Below, in pieces: positions 41,829 through 51,841 of a DNA stretch of 64,000 nt. The position numbers and the translations under genes are program-made. The notes beneath the pieces are model-generated. The model saw only the letters and a list, made by a program, of their open reading frames with translations. It was not told where the DNA came from and searched no databases. This DNA comes from Caldilineaceae bacterium bin5 (GTDB taxonomy: Bacteria > Chloroflexota > Anaerolineae > Caldilineales > Caldilineaceae): contig MPML01000016.1 in NCBI GenBank assembly GCA_002238445.1, positions 1 to 64,000 on the forward strand. The letters run 5' to 3'. How positions within the stretch are numbered: the stretch's first letter is position 1; each line of letters begins with the position of its first letter.

Positions 41829-44789
41829 ATGGCTGGTATCGGCCTTACCAGTAACCGTCCAGCAGCCACAATTATGAGCATCGGGGATGTCATCTCCAAC
41901 CTGCGCCGAGATACAGGATTTATGGCCAACGTCACCGCCTGGGAGACGTTACCGGCCCGCCCCGGCAAGCTTGTGGAGATACCGACCTACCTTCATCCAG
42001 CGCTGACAGGGGCGCTTCATCGTCGCGGGATTGAGCGGCTCTACAGCCACCAAGGAGATGCTGTTAGCCTTGCTTTGGGCGGCCACCCCTCGATCGCGGT
42101 GGTAACGCCGACGGCCAGCGGAAAGACGCTGTGCTACATGTTGCCTGTCCTGCAGGCACTGCTCAACGACGCGGAAGCAACAGCACTCTTCCTCTTCCCC
42201 ACCAAAGCCCTTGCCCACGATCAGCTGGCCGAAATCCAGGTGTGGATATCGGAAATAGCCTTCACAGACACTCTTGCAGCAGATCAGCTTGCAAAGAAAA
42301 GACCGGCAGAAAACGCCGGTACCCCCTCTGACCGCATCGTCGCTGCCTATGACGGAGATACTCCTGCCGCCCAGCGCCGACCGATCCGACAGAATGCCAG
42401 GCTGATTCTGACCAACCCGGACATGCTTCACGCCGCCATACTGCCCCATCACGGCGACTGGGAGCGTTTTCTGGCGGGTCTGCGCTACGTCATTATCGAC
42501 GAGATGCACAGCTATCGCGGCGTTTTTGGCAGCCACGTGGCGAATGTCTTGCGCCGGCTGCGGCGGGTTGCAGGCCACTATGGCGGCCGCCCCCAGTTCC
42601 TGCTGACCAGCGCGACAATTGCCAATCCCAGTCAACTGGCAGAGAGTCTCAGCGAACGCCCGGTGCGGGTCATCGACAGTAACGGCGCGCCGCAGGGCAG
42701 AAAGCATATCCTGCTGTACGCGCCGCCCTTGTACGATCCGATTCAAGGCTTACGCCGCAGCAGCGTACTGGAATCCCAGGACATCGCAGTCCGCTTTCTC
42801 CGGGGCGGACTGCAGACGATCGTCTTCGGCCGCGCCCGGCTGACGGTCGAACTCCTGCTTAGCTATATTCGGGAACGGCTGCAAAGTAACGATAGCGAGG
42901 ATCAAGAGAATGCCCCACAGTTCGCTCGCCTGGCGGTGCGCGGCTATCGCGGCGGCTATCTTCCGCAGGAACGACGCCAGATCGAAGCGGGTCTGCGGGC
43001 AGGGACGGTGCGGGGCGTGGTTGCGACGAATGCGCTGGAGCTGGGCATCGACATTGGGCAGTTGGAGGCAGCGGTGATCTGCGGCTACCCGGGCACGATT
43101 GCGGCCGCGTGGCAGCAGTGGGGCCGGGTCGGTCGAACGACGGGAGAGTCTGTGGCGGTGCTGGTGGCAACGGCGGGCGCGCTCGATCAGTATATCGTCA
43201 ACCAGCCGCAGTATCTGCTGCGACGATCACCGGAACGCGCTTTTGCCAACGCGGACAATCTGATGCTGCTGGTGGACCAGATGCGCTGCGCCGCCTTTGA
43301 GCTGCCGTTTGTGGAGGGGGAACAGTTTGGGCTGTCTCCCCACACGGCCGAGGTTCTCGAACTGCTTCGCGAAGAGGAGAGCGTGCAGCAGTTCGGCACC
43401 CGCTTCCTGTGGAGAGGGGACGGATATCCCTCTCGCCAGTTCGGCCTGCGCAGCATCAGCGGCGATCCGGTTGTGGTGCAGGCGGGGGCATCGGACAAGG
43501 CTTTCGTTTCAAGGTACGGCGCTCGACACGAGGGTTCGGGGATGCGGCAGGCTTCAGACGCGGCTCTGAACCGCAGCCAGGGGGATGTCCGGTTTGAGGT
43601 CATAGGAGAGGTTGACGCGGCAAGCGCGCCGTTACAGGTGCATGAGGGGGCTGTCTACATACACGAGGGTCGCAGCTATCTGGTGGAACGGCTGGACCTT
43701 GACGAAAAGTTGGCCTGGGTGTGGCCTGCCGAGGTGGAATATTACACGGAGGCCAGCACGGAAACCGATATTGAAGTGCTGTCGGTGCAGGAGAGCCGCG
43801 TGAGCAGCGGCGCAGAGGTTGGTTACGGGGAACTGTTCGTGACCTCACAGGTGACACAGTACCGGCGTGTGCGGCGCTTCACCCATGAGAATCTCGGCAT
43901 TCTGCCGCTTGACTACCCGCCGACAACATTGGACACGGCCGGCTACTGGCTGGAGGTGACCGCGGATGCGCAGATTGCGCTGATGGAGACGGGCGACTGG
44001 CGGGATTTGCCCAATGACTACGGACCCGATTGGCAGGACCAGCGCGCCAAGACGCGCGCTCGAGACGGCTTCCGCTGTTCTGAATGCGGCGCTAAGGAGA
44101 CTGGCAACCGACAGCACGATGTGCACCACCGGGTGCCATTCCGCGTTTTTGGCTACGTACCGGGCCTAAATCGAAACGACCGGGAGGCCAACCGGCTCAG
44201 CAATCTCGTCTTGTTATGCCGTCGCTGTCATCACCGCCTGGAGGCGGGCGTGCGCGCGCGTACAGGCATGGATGGGGTTGCCTACGCGCTGGGCAATCTG
44301 GCCCCCCTGCATTTGATGTGTGACCGGCGGGACATTGACGTTGCCATCATTCGGGAGAGCGGAGGGAACGAACAGGTTGCACACCCTGCTCCGGATGATT
44401 CGCACGCCTCGCAGGGTCCTCTTTTTGCTCCGCGCATTTATGTCTATGAGCGCATCCCTGCTGGAATCGGCTTCAGTGCCCAGCTGTACGAGCGCCACGA
44501 CGACCTGATGGCAGGCGCGGCAAACTTAATTCGCAGTTGCGGTTGCCGGTACGGATGTCCTGCCTGCGTGGGTCCTGTGCTGCTGGTGGATGATGTGCAG
44601 CTGCCGGGGAGGGATTCCGCTCGTGCTTCAATTGCCCAAGCAACAGATTTTTCCGGCCAGGAGGTTTCGCTTTGGGAAGACGCGCCGGCTCGGCGTGGGG
44701 GACAGAGTGGAGCAAGGCTGGAGCCTCGGCCTTTGTTGGAAACGAAACAGCTGGCTCTAGCGCTGCTGGCGGCGTTGACAGGACGATGA
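41829..44789 (+). CDS. MrfA/YprA-like DEAD/DEAH helicase with an internal HNH-type domain and DUF1998
   Basis: A 986-residue superfamily-2 helicase. Walker A is TPTASGKTL (K99), motif II is IIDEMHSYRG and motif VI-like WQQWGRVGRTTG. The C-terminal DUF1998 zinc site is SCGCRYGCPACVG (C904, C906, C910, C913), as in MrfA, which acts in DNA repair. Between the helicase core and DUF1998, residues about 740-805 hold an HNH-like zinc finger: C750-x2-C753, H766-H767, C797-x2-C800-H801-H802. This suggests a fused nuclease or DNA-binding unit. The ATG at 41829 is preceded directly by GGAGG, which is too close; an ATG at 41874 is possible. Confidence 0.88.
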   Translation: MAGIGLTSNRPAATIMSIGDVISNLRRDTGFMANVTAWETLPARPGKLVEIPTYLHPALTGALHRRGIERLYSHQGDAVSLALGGHPSIAVVTPTASGKTLCYMLPVLQALLNDAEATALFLFPTKALAHDQLAEIQVWISEIAFTDTLAADQLAKKRPAENAGTPSDRIVAAYDGDTPAAQRRPIRQNARLILTNPDMLHAAILPHHGDWERFLAGLRYVIIDEMHSYRGVFGSHVANVLRRLRRVAGHYGGRPQFLLTSATIANPSQLAESLSERPVRVIDSNGAPQGRKHILLYAPPLYDPIQGLRRSSVLESQDIAVRFLRGGLQTIVFGRARLTVELLLSYIRERLQSNDSEDQENAPQFARLAVRGYRGGYLPQERRQIEAGLRAGTVRGVVATNALELGIDIGQLEAAVICGYPGTIAAAWQQWGRVGRTTGESVAVLVATAGALDQYIVNQPQYLLRRSPERAFANADNLMLLVDQMRCAAFELPFVEGEQFGLSPHTAEVLELLREEESVQQFGTRFLWRGDGYPSRQFGLRSISGDPVVVQAGASDKAFVSRYGARHEGSGMRQASDAALNRSQGDVRFEVIGEVDAASAPLQVHEGAVYIHEGRSYLVERLDLDEKLAWVWPAEVEYYTEASTETDIEVLSVQESRVSSGAEVGYGELFVTSQVTQYRRVRRFTHENLGILPLDYPPTTLDTAGYWLEVTADAQIALMETGDWRDLPNDYGPDWQDQRAKTRARDGFRCSECGAKETGNRQHDVHHRVPFRVFGYVPGLNRNDREANRLSNLVLLCRRCHHRLEAGVRARTGMDGVAYALGNLAPLHLMCDRRDIDVAIIRESGGNEQVAHPAPDDSHASQGPLFAPRIYVYERIPAGIGFSAQLYERHDDLMAGAANLIRSCGCRYGCPACVGPVLLVDDVQLPGRDSARASIAQATDFSGQEVSLWEDAPARRGGQSGARLEPRPLLETKQLALALLAALTGR

Positions 44790-44956
44790 GATGACTGGCG
44801 GACTAGTGGATCCTTGCTTTATCCAGGCCCTTGGCAACATCCACGTAGTGCGAACGCGGGAAGCCCAGCTGGCCGGAATAGAATCGAAAACTCTAGGGCA
44901 CAGTTTGAACCCACATCAGAATTTACTCTGTCCACTAGTTGTCATCATCTGTTGAG

Positions 44957-45595
44957 TTAGCCGAATAGCCCCTGATCGCGGCGCATCGGCGCGAACGAAT
45001 GCCGATGGGCGGGGCAGGGACCGAACTTCTCGATGGCGGCGAGGTGCGAGGGCGCGGCGTAGCCTTTGTGGCTGTGGAAGCCATAGGCCGGGTAGTCTTC
45101 ATGCAGTTGGCAGAGGAGTCGATCGCGATGGACTTTTGCCAGGATGGAGGCGGCGGCGATGGAAACGATTTTGAGGTCGCCCTTGGTGAAACTCTGCTGG
45201 GGAAGATTGAGTGACTTGAGCTGCACCCAGTCGAGCAGCAGATGATCGGGGGCAGGAGAGAGCCCCTGGACAGCGCGGCGCATCGCCAAGCGGGTAGCAG
45301 GTGCGATGCCGCTGGCGTCGATTTCGGCGGCGGAGGCTTCGCCCAGTGACCAGGCGGCAGCTTGGTCCTGGATGCGTACGGCTAGCTCTGCGCGTCGCGG
45401 GGGCGACAGCAGTTTGCTATCCTGGACTTCGGCCCAGAGGCCGGCGTGAATGGCATTTGCGGGCAGAACGACGGCGCCGGCCACCACTGGACCGGCGAGC
45501 GCGCCGCGTCCGGCCTCGTCAAGGCCAGCAATGTGGACGAACCCGGCGCGCCACAGTTTTCGCTCCTCATCGAGGGAGGGATAGAGGTTCTTCAG
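44957..45595 (-). CDS. rnhB: Ribonuclease HII with a CTG start
   Basis: Removes ribonucleotides and RNA from RNA:DNA hybrids. The full catalytic set needs the frame to begin upstream of the first GTG at 45487: AGLDEAGRGALAGPV (codons 24-38) contains the essential Asp-Glu. That frame has no ATG, GTG or TTG before its in-frame stop. The only well-placed candidate is CTG at 45595, with AGAGGA 7 bases upstream, giving 212 residues, a normal length. The rest is standard: LLLDWVQLKSL, SIAAASILAKVHRDRL, and HSHKGYAAPSH. The tandem array at 45640-46480 begins about 45 bases upstream. Confidence 0.85.
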   Translation of the reverse strand: MKNLYPSLDEERKLWRAGFVHIAGLDEAGRGALAGPVVAGAVVLPANAIHAGLWAEVQDSKLLSPPRRAELAVRIQDQAAAWSLGEASAAEIDASGIAPATRLAMRRAVQGLSPAPDHLLLDWVQLKSLNLPQQSFTKGDLKIVSIAAASILAKVHRDRLLCQLHEDYPAYGFHSHKGYAAPSHLAAIEKFGPCPAHRHSFAPMRRDQGLFG

Positions 45596-45639
45596 TTTCC
45601 GATCCTCTTTGCTTTACTCCGTCTAGTTGCCACGCAGTT

Positions 45640-46480
45640 CGCGGTTCTTGGAGTTGCATTTACTTCTTCTGGGACGTCCCAAGAATTACACAGTCGATGT
45701 GCACTTTTCACCGGTTGCATTAGCGTCCGCAGGGGAGCCTCTGGCTATACACAGGCGAATATTGAAGGCAACAGACTGCACCTTCTTGCGCGGGGACCCC
45801 TCAATAATTACACAGTCGATGTGCAATTTTCACCGGCTGCATTTGCGTCCGCAGAGAAGCCTCAGGCTATTCAGAGGCGAATATTGAAGGCGGCCGACTG
45901 CGTCTTCTTGCGCTGGGACCACCCTCAAGAATTACACAGACGATGTGCAATTTTCACCGGCTGCATTTGCGTCCGCAGGGAAGCCTCAGGCTATACACAG
46001 GTGAATATTGAAGGCACCAGACTGCAGCTTCTTGCGCTGGGACCGCCCCCTATAATTACACAGTCGATGTGCAATTTTCCCTAACTGCACCTGCGTCCGC
46101 AGAGAAGCCTCAGGCTATTCAGAGGCGAATATTGAAGGCACCAGACTGCATCTTCCTGCGCTGGGACCACCCTCAAGAATTACACAGTCGATGTGCAATT
46201 TTCACCGGCTGCACTTGCGTCCGCCGGGAAGCCTCAGGCTATACACAGGCGAATATTGAAGGCGACCGACTGCATCTTCTTGCGATGGGACCTCTCAATA
46301 ATTACACAGTCGATGTGTAATTTTCACCGGCTGCGCCTGCGTCCGCAGGGGAGCCTGAAGCTAGACACAGGCGAACTTTGAATGCCACCGACTGCGTCTT
46401 CTTTCGCAGGGACTCCCCAATATTTGCACAGTTATTGTACAATTATCGGTTGCTGCAGCTGCGTCCGATTGGACGTCATT
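45640..46480. repeat. Seven-unit tandem array, period 122-124 bp, with internal near-palindrome
   Basis: The anchor CAG(T/A)CGATGTG starts at 45691, 45813, 45937, 46061, 46185 and 46307, with a degenerate seventh copy at 46429, so intervals are 122, 124, 124, 124, 122 and 122. Each unit carries AATTACACA, a GTCGA centre and TGTGCAATT (an imperfect inverted repeat), then TTTTCACCGGCTGCA, GCGTCCGCAG, GCCTCAGGC and GCGAATATTGAAGGC. The outer units are the most divergent. The period is not a multiple of three, so the open frames through it shift and are not coding. It lies between the rnhB 5' end and the end of an SDR gene. Its function is unknown. Confidence 0.9.
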
Positions 46481-47206
46481 CTATTTCCAAAGACTCTCCA
46501 CGTCCTGGCGAGGTTTGAAGCCGAGGATACGTTTCGTCTTTTCGTTGCTGAATTTGCCGTGGGGCATGTCGGCGAAGACGTAGAAGACTTCGCTGCGGGA
46601 TGGCAGCGCGTCGAGATCGATGTCCAGCCCGAGGGTGAAGACTTCGGCCGCGTTTTCCCAGGAGATGACGTAGGGCGCGTAGCGTTCGCCGGGTTGGATT
46701 GCCGCCGGGTCTTTGAAATTGTAGAACAGGTAGTGCTGTACGCTGATGTCGTGATGCTGTGTGAATACGCGACAGATTTCCAGCCCAATGCACTTGGTCA
46801 GCGCGTAGAGGTTAGTTCCTGGTTGGGGAGGGATGTCGGGGCCGATGTCGAAATCATGGATTTCGGTGATATGGCGCCCGGCGACGGTGTAGTGCGGCCC
46901 GGTGTTGATGACGCGGCGGATGCCGTGGGTGACTGCGGCCTGCATCATGTTATAGCAGCCGCGGGTGCTGACATCCCAGGCAGTTTGGCGGTGGCGGCGA
47001 AGGACGGAAAGGTTGAGGATGGCGTCCATGCCTTCGGCCGCGGCGACGACGCCGTCCAGGTCGGCGGCGTCGAGCAGGAGAAACTCCCCTGGAAGATCCT
47101 CTTTCGGCGGGTTGATGTCGGTAATGCGCAGGTTGTGGGCGGGCGCTAATTCGCGGGCCACATAGGGACCCAGCATGCCTGCGCCGCCGAGAATGAGTAC
47201 GTTCAT
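46481..47206 (-). CDS. NAD(P)-dependent epimerase/dehydratase (SDR)
   Basis: A 241-residue short-chain dehydrogenase of the extended type. The nucleotide loop is VLILGGAGMLGPYVAREL and the catalytic pair is in YALTKCIGLEICRVF. The substrate is unknown, but similar enzymes modify sugars. Its ATG shares one base with the TAA of the gene upstream (TAATG), so the two SDR genes are coupled. The stop lies at the border of the tandem array. Confidence 0.83.
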   Translation of the reverse strand: MNVLILGGAGMLGPYVARELAPAHNLRITDINPPKEDLPGEFLLLDAADLDGVVAAAEGMDAILNLSVLRRHRQTAWDVSTRGCYNMMQAAVTHGIRRVINTGPHYTVAGRHITEIHDFDIGPDIPPQPGTNLYALTKCIGLEICRVFTQHHDISVQHYLFYNFKDPAAIQPGERYAPYVISWENAAEVFTLGLDIDLDALPSRSEVFYVFADMPHGKFSNEKTKRILGFKPRQDVESLWK

Positions 47207-47817
47207 TATGCTCTTTCCCCTATGTGTGTAATCGACCAGGCTTCAGCGCCGCCTTCTTCGCGGGACCTGTGCTTGGCGGCGAGCGAGGCGGGCTCAGCGA
47301 GTGCCTCGCCGACGGCGACTGCGACGGTATCGTTGGACGCTTCTCCCAAGCGCAGGATCTTGATTCCCAGACTGCCTTCGCGGGCGAATTCGCGGCTGAC
47401 TTGCTCGGCAAGGTGTTTGGTGAGCGTGGGCGGCTGCGTGCGAGGCAGAGGCCGCCAGGTCTCTTGGACGCGATAGCCGGCGGGATAGTCTGCCATGAGT
47501 TCGAGCGTGCTTAGCAGAACAACCTGGGAGACGCCCTCTTGGGCGGCGGCCATCAGCAGGTTGTATGTGCAGCGGGTGGCGGCATCGAGCTGTGCGCTCA
47601 CGTCCTCATCCGGGAGGGGCTCTACGGCATGGATGATGGCGTCCATCCCGCGTGTGAGCAGGTTTGTCGAGCGGTCGTGCCCCAGGGCGGACAGCACAAA
47701 CTCGTGCGCCGTCTCCACATGCGCCCGTTCGGTCAGCCTTATCTCGTGGAACTGGGCCAAGTAATCTGCCAACGCGGCGCAGCGTTCATGCCTGGCCGAA
47801 GTAATCAGGATCTGCAT
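47206..47817 (-). CDS. Small SDR-like protein without a canonical nucleotide loop
   Basis: A 203-residue paralogue of the gene after it. The first strand reads ILITSARHERCAALADYL, where the glycine loop G-x-x-G-x-x-G is missing, and the Tyr-Lys catalytic pair is not visible (LTKHLAEQV retains only the Lys). The pattern DAATRCTYNLLMAAAQEGV still matches the SDR core. It may act as a regulatory or structural partner of the intact SDR next door; that is an inference. Both are 20 bases downstream of the ABC-2 genes on the same strand. Confidence 0.7.
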   Translation of the reverse strand: MQILITSARHERCAALADYLAQFHEIRLTERAHVETAHEFVLSALGHDRSTNLLTRGMDAIIHAVEPLPDEDVSAQLDAATRCTYNLLMAAAQEGVSQVVLLSTLELMADYPAGYRVQETWRPLPRTQPPTLTKHLAEQVSREFAREGSLGIKILRLGEASNDTVAVAVGEALAEPASLAAKHRSREEGGAEAWSITHIGERA

Positions 47818-47837
47818 GCGTTTTTCTCCTTCATTTA

Positions 47838-48623
47838 TCAGGCCGATGCGCCCGAATAGAATTTGATTCCCACCCGCCAGAACCAGCGGGAGACGAGTAG
47901 CATAGCGACAGCCAGGGCAATCGTGCCGTACAGGTTAGCGTCGGTGATGCGCCCGCTGACGGCGGAGGCGGGCACTGTGGTGGCGAAGGCGACCGGGACC
48001 AGGAAAGTCAGCACGGCGCGCAGCCAAGCGGGATAGATGCTGACGGGCCAGCGGCCGGCTTGCCACATACTCATAAAGATAACCTGGATGTTTTCGACCT
48101 TCACGAACCAGAATGCGCAGGTGCTGAGCATAAGCCAGAAGCTGTAGATGATCAAGCCGCCGCACAACAGTGTTACGCCAAAGACTACGGTATCGATCAG
48201 ACCCAACTGGGCGCCAAGCCGGACGAGCGCCGTGCCCAACACCGGCAGGGCGATAAGCACGTCCACCAAGCGCCAGATTTCGACGCGTTGGATGCTGACG
48301 AGCACCTGCGAGTCGGCCGGTTTTGTGAGTGTGAAGTCGAGCGTGCCCTGGCGTACATCCTCCATGAATTGGGTCATCGAGGGGCGGATGATGGTGCGAA
48401 TCAGTCCGCCGATGAGGAAGTAGACGCCGATCAGCGCCAGCAGCTCCTCCGGCCGCCAGCCACCCAGCGTGTCGGTGTGACTGAAAACGACGGCCAGCCC
48501 GCCGAGGGCGACGCCCAGATCGAGCGCCGACTGGATCATATTGATCCAGAAATTGGCCCGGTATTCAAGTTCTCCGAGGATGCCGACACGGACGTAAGTG
48601 GCGAAAAGGCGAAAGTAGTACAT
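47838..48623 (-). CDS. ABC-2 family exporter permease (COG3694-like)
   Basis: A 261-residue protein with six predicted membrane helices. The cytoplasmic segment FMEDVRQGTLDFTLTKPAD and the preceding SMTQ are typical of COG3694, and the N-terminus (RVGILGELEYRANFWIN) matches the family. It forms a heterodimeric pore with the neighbouring permease, driven by the ATPase at 50807-51835. Substrate unknown. The gap to the upstream permease is 15 bases. Confidence 0.85.
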   Translation of the reverse strand: MYYFRLFATYVRVGILGELEYRANFWINMIQSALDLGVALGGLAVVFSHTDTLGGWRPEELLALIGVYFLIGGLIRTIIRPSMTQFMEDVRQGTLDFTLTKPADSQVLVSIQRVEIWRLVDVLIALPVLGTALVRLGAQLGLIDTVVFGVTLLCGGLIIYSFWLMLSTCAFWFVKVENIQVIFMSMWQAGRWPVSIYPAWLRAVLTFLVPVAFATTVPASAVSGRITDANLYGTIALAVAMLLVSRWFWRVGIKFYSGASA

Positions 48624-48638
48624 GGTTGCGGTTGCAGG

Positions 48639-49442
48639 TCAGGCGCCAAAGGCGGCGTAGCGTTTGATGCCGGCCCGGTAGATAAGCTGCATAAAGAGAT
48701 AGCCGGCGAGCAGCCAGAAGAGCTGGGCGCCGATGCCGATGAGCAGCTCTATAGGCGTAACACGCCCGAGCAGGATTTCGACAGGGAAGGCCAGCATCCA
48801 GCGGAAGGGCAGGATGTTGGCGGTAACCTGCACGAACTGAGGAAACAGTTCGAGAGGAGCCAACTTTCCCGATAAGAAGAGTGTGGTGACGATATAGGCT
48901 TGGTTCATGGCATCAATGCGCGTGGTCCAGAATGCGACCATAGCCATTCCCCACTCCAAGTAGAAGCGCGACAGGAAAGCAAGGATCAGGGCGGGTACAA
49001 ATGCCGCCAGCGACCAGAGGGTTGGCTGCCAGGAAGCATCGAAAAACCAGGCCAGCAGCGCGGCGATCGGCACCATTACGACTAACGTCAGAAACTTGTA
49101 GCCAACATTGTAGGAGATGTCATTGTGGATGGGGTGAATAGGCTTGAGCAGCATGACCGAAAACAGGCCTATGCGGATCCGGTAGACGTACTCCCACATG
49201 ATCCATGTAAACGTGGCATGGCTCACCATCATCACGGCGATGTAGTAGACGGCAAAGTCATTTTCTGTATAGCCGCCCACTGCTCCGCCCTGCTGTTGGG
49301 CCACCGTACGCCAAACGACGAGGTACATCAACGGCTCGATGATTCCGCCGAGCAACCAGATCAGCATAGAAACTCGATACTGGAACTGCTCCATCAAGGC
49401 GAGGCGGAAGTAGCTCTTGTAAATTGCGTAGAAAGCGAGCAT
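48639..49442 (-). CDS. ABC-2 family exporter permease (COG4587-like)
   Basis: A 267-residue, six-helix membrane protein. YFRLALMEQFQYRVSMLIWL and the following EPLMYLVVWRTVAQQQGG are family hallmarks of COG4587, and RIRIGLFSVMLLKPIHPI is the cytoplasmic loop. It is the partner of the permease just downstream and of the ATPase upstream. A DUF3500 gene lies between ATPase and permeases, with a 128-base gap before this start. Confidence 0.85.
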   Translation of the reverse strand: MLAFYAIYKSYFRLALMEQFQYRVSMLIWLLGGIIEPLMYLVVWRTVAQQQGGAVGGYTENDFAVYYIAVMMVSHATFTWIMWEYVYRIRIGLFSVMLLKPIHPIHNDISYNVGYKFLTLVVMVPIAALLAWFFDASWQPTLWSLAAFVPALILAFLSRFYLEWGMAMVAFWTTRIDAMNQAYIVTTLFLSGKLAPLELFPQFVQVTANILPFRWMLAFPVEILLGRVTPIELLIGIGAQLFWLLAGYLFMQLIYRAGIKRYAAFGA

Positions 49443-49570
49443 ATGCGGTCCGGAGTTCAGACTCTCCTGGAAGAACGCTCAGAATTCGTTAAGTGGCTGC
49501 GCCAAGCATGTTTCATGGCATTTGGCAGACGATGCCTGGGGCAACCGGCTAGGGCGAGCACTTGGATTCG

Positions 49571-50794
49571 TCAATGCTGGCCGTATTCGTTTGTTGGGTC
49601 CCGGTAAATCGAATGATAGTGACCGTTATTGGCGCCGACCGGGCCACGCGTTAAGAACTCGATAATCAGATCCGGGCCTTGGATACGAAAGTAGATAGCG
49701 CCAGCGCCATCGGTGGGCCCATGCCAGGCGAAATAGGTGTCGTTCAGGTTGGACTCGATCTCATCCATGCGGAGCCTGGCGTTCCGGGGCGGGAGCATGC
49801 CGACCCAAAGGGACACAAGATCGAGCAGAGCTTGTTGCTGGCCGGAACCCCAACTACTCGCTTGCGACCCTTGTAGTTCAGGGATGACTCCGTCCTGGCC
49901 TGCACCGGTGAGCAGGCCGTTCGGACGCCTTGAAACGAGTGCTGCGTCTCTCGCTGCAGCGGACAGGCCGTTAACGAGTGCCAGCCCGGCCTCGATCTCA
50001 TCGGCGAATGGCGCGACGGTCCCCTTTCCTGCGCTGGCCCTGTCGCCGCCAAGTGTTGCGAAGATTTCGTCGACCGCGGCCTCGTCGATAACGGACGGTT
50101 CGACGCCGATGAAGGCGGGGGACATCGTGATGCGGCCGTCAGAAATCGACATGTTGACAGCCAGGTGATGACCGCCAAACTGCCATGCCCAAGGCTCTGT
50201 CGGCGACGGTGTACCGAAGAAGGCGAGCCAGTAGTTTCCCTCGCTCCATCCCAGCCGGCCAGCGTTTTGGGATTCTGACAGGACGGCTTCTGCGGCAACA
50301 ATTGCGGTCACGGTTTCGAGGCCTGCAGGGCTCATCGTGGTGGAGAGAAAGGCAAGCATAGCAGCGAGTTGATTGTCGCTGAGATCTCCGATACGAACGC
50401 CGTTGCGGTCGAAGGGCAGCATGCCGGCGGGCAGGTTTGACCAGTTGGGCCGCTTGTTGCTGTCAAACGGAAGGAGGGCGGCTTCCTTTTGTTGTGCATC
50501 GAGGAGCCCAATGAAGTCAATCGCGGCGCTAACTATCGGGGCCAGTTCTTCCTCGCCCATGCCCGCTGAGACTTGCTCATCCTGTTGCGTTTGCTCGCCG
50601 ACCTCCGAGGTAGCCGCCGCGGGGGACATTTCACCATTCTCGCCCGAAGTCGTGGGGGCCCTGGTGGTCGAAGGCGCCGGAACTGGCTCCGCGCTCGAAA
50701 CGGGGGCCGACGTCATGCATCCAACCAAGAGTGTGGCCGGGAGCAGAACGGAAGCGAGGGCAATTCTCAACTTGTAAGGCAGGCAGCAGTTCAA
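49571..50794 (-). CDS. DUF3500-family lipoprotein
   Basis: A 407-residue secreted protein with a lipobox (LPATLLVGCM), so probably membrane-anchored outside the cell. A Ser/Thr/Pro/Glu-rich spacer of about 70 residues follows. The core has the DUF3500 features: WSNLPAGMLPFDRNGVRIGD, WAWQFGGHHLAVNM and IYFRIQGPDLIIEF near the end, with a His-rich C-terminus (NNGHYHSIYRDPTNEYGQH). Biochemical role is unknown. It starts with TTG, AGGA about 10 bases upstream, and follows the ATPase gene by 12 bases, so it belongs to the exporter operon. Confidence 0.82.
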   Translation of the reverse strand: MNCCLPYKLRIALASVLLPATLLVGCMTSAPVSSAEPVPAPSTTRAPTTSGENGEMSPAAATSEVGEQTQQDEQVSAGMGEEELAPIVSAAIDFIGLLDAQQKEAALLPFDSNKRPNWSNLPAGMLPFDRNGVRIGDLSDNQLAAMLAFLSTTMSPAGLETVTAIVAAEAVLSESQNAGRLGWSEGNYWLAFFGTPSPTEPWAWQFGGHHLAVNMSISDGRITMSPAFIGVEPSVIDEAAVDEIFATLGGDRASAGKGTVAPFADEIEAGLALVNGLSAAARDAALVSRRPNGLLTGAGQDGVIPELQGSQASSWGSGQQQALLDLVSLWVGMLPPRNARLRMDEIESNLNDTYFAWHGPTDGAGAIYFRIQGPDLIIEFLTRGPVGANNGHYHSIYRDPTNEYGQH

Positions 50795-50806
50795 TTTTCG
50801 ACTGTC

Positions 50807-51835
<1,029 letters not shown>

Positions 51836-51841
51836 GGAGGC

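Noticed and set aside
45640..46480. CRISPR array or a coding repeat protein
   Set aside because: Units are 122-124 bp with no short conserved repeat separating unique spacers, and no cas genes are near. Open frames through it (for example 45446-46084) change frame between units because the period is not a multiple of three.
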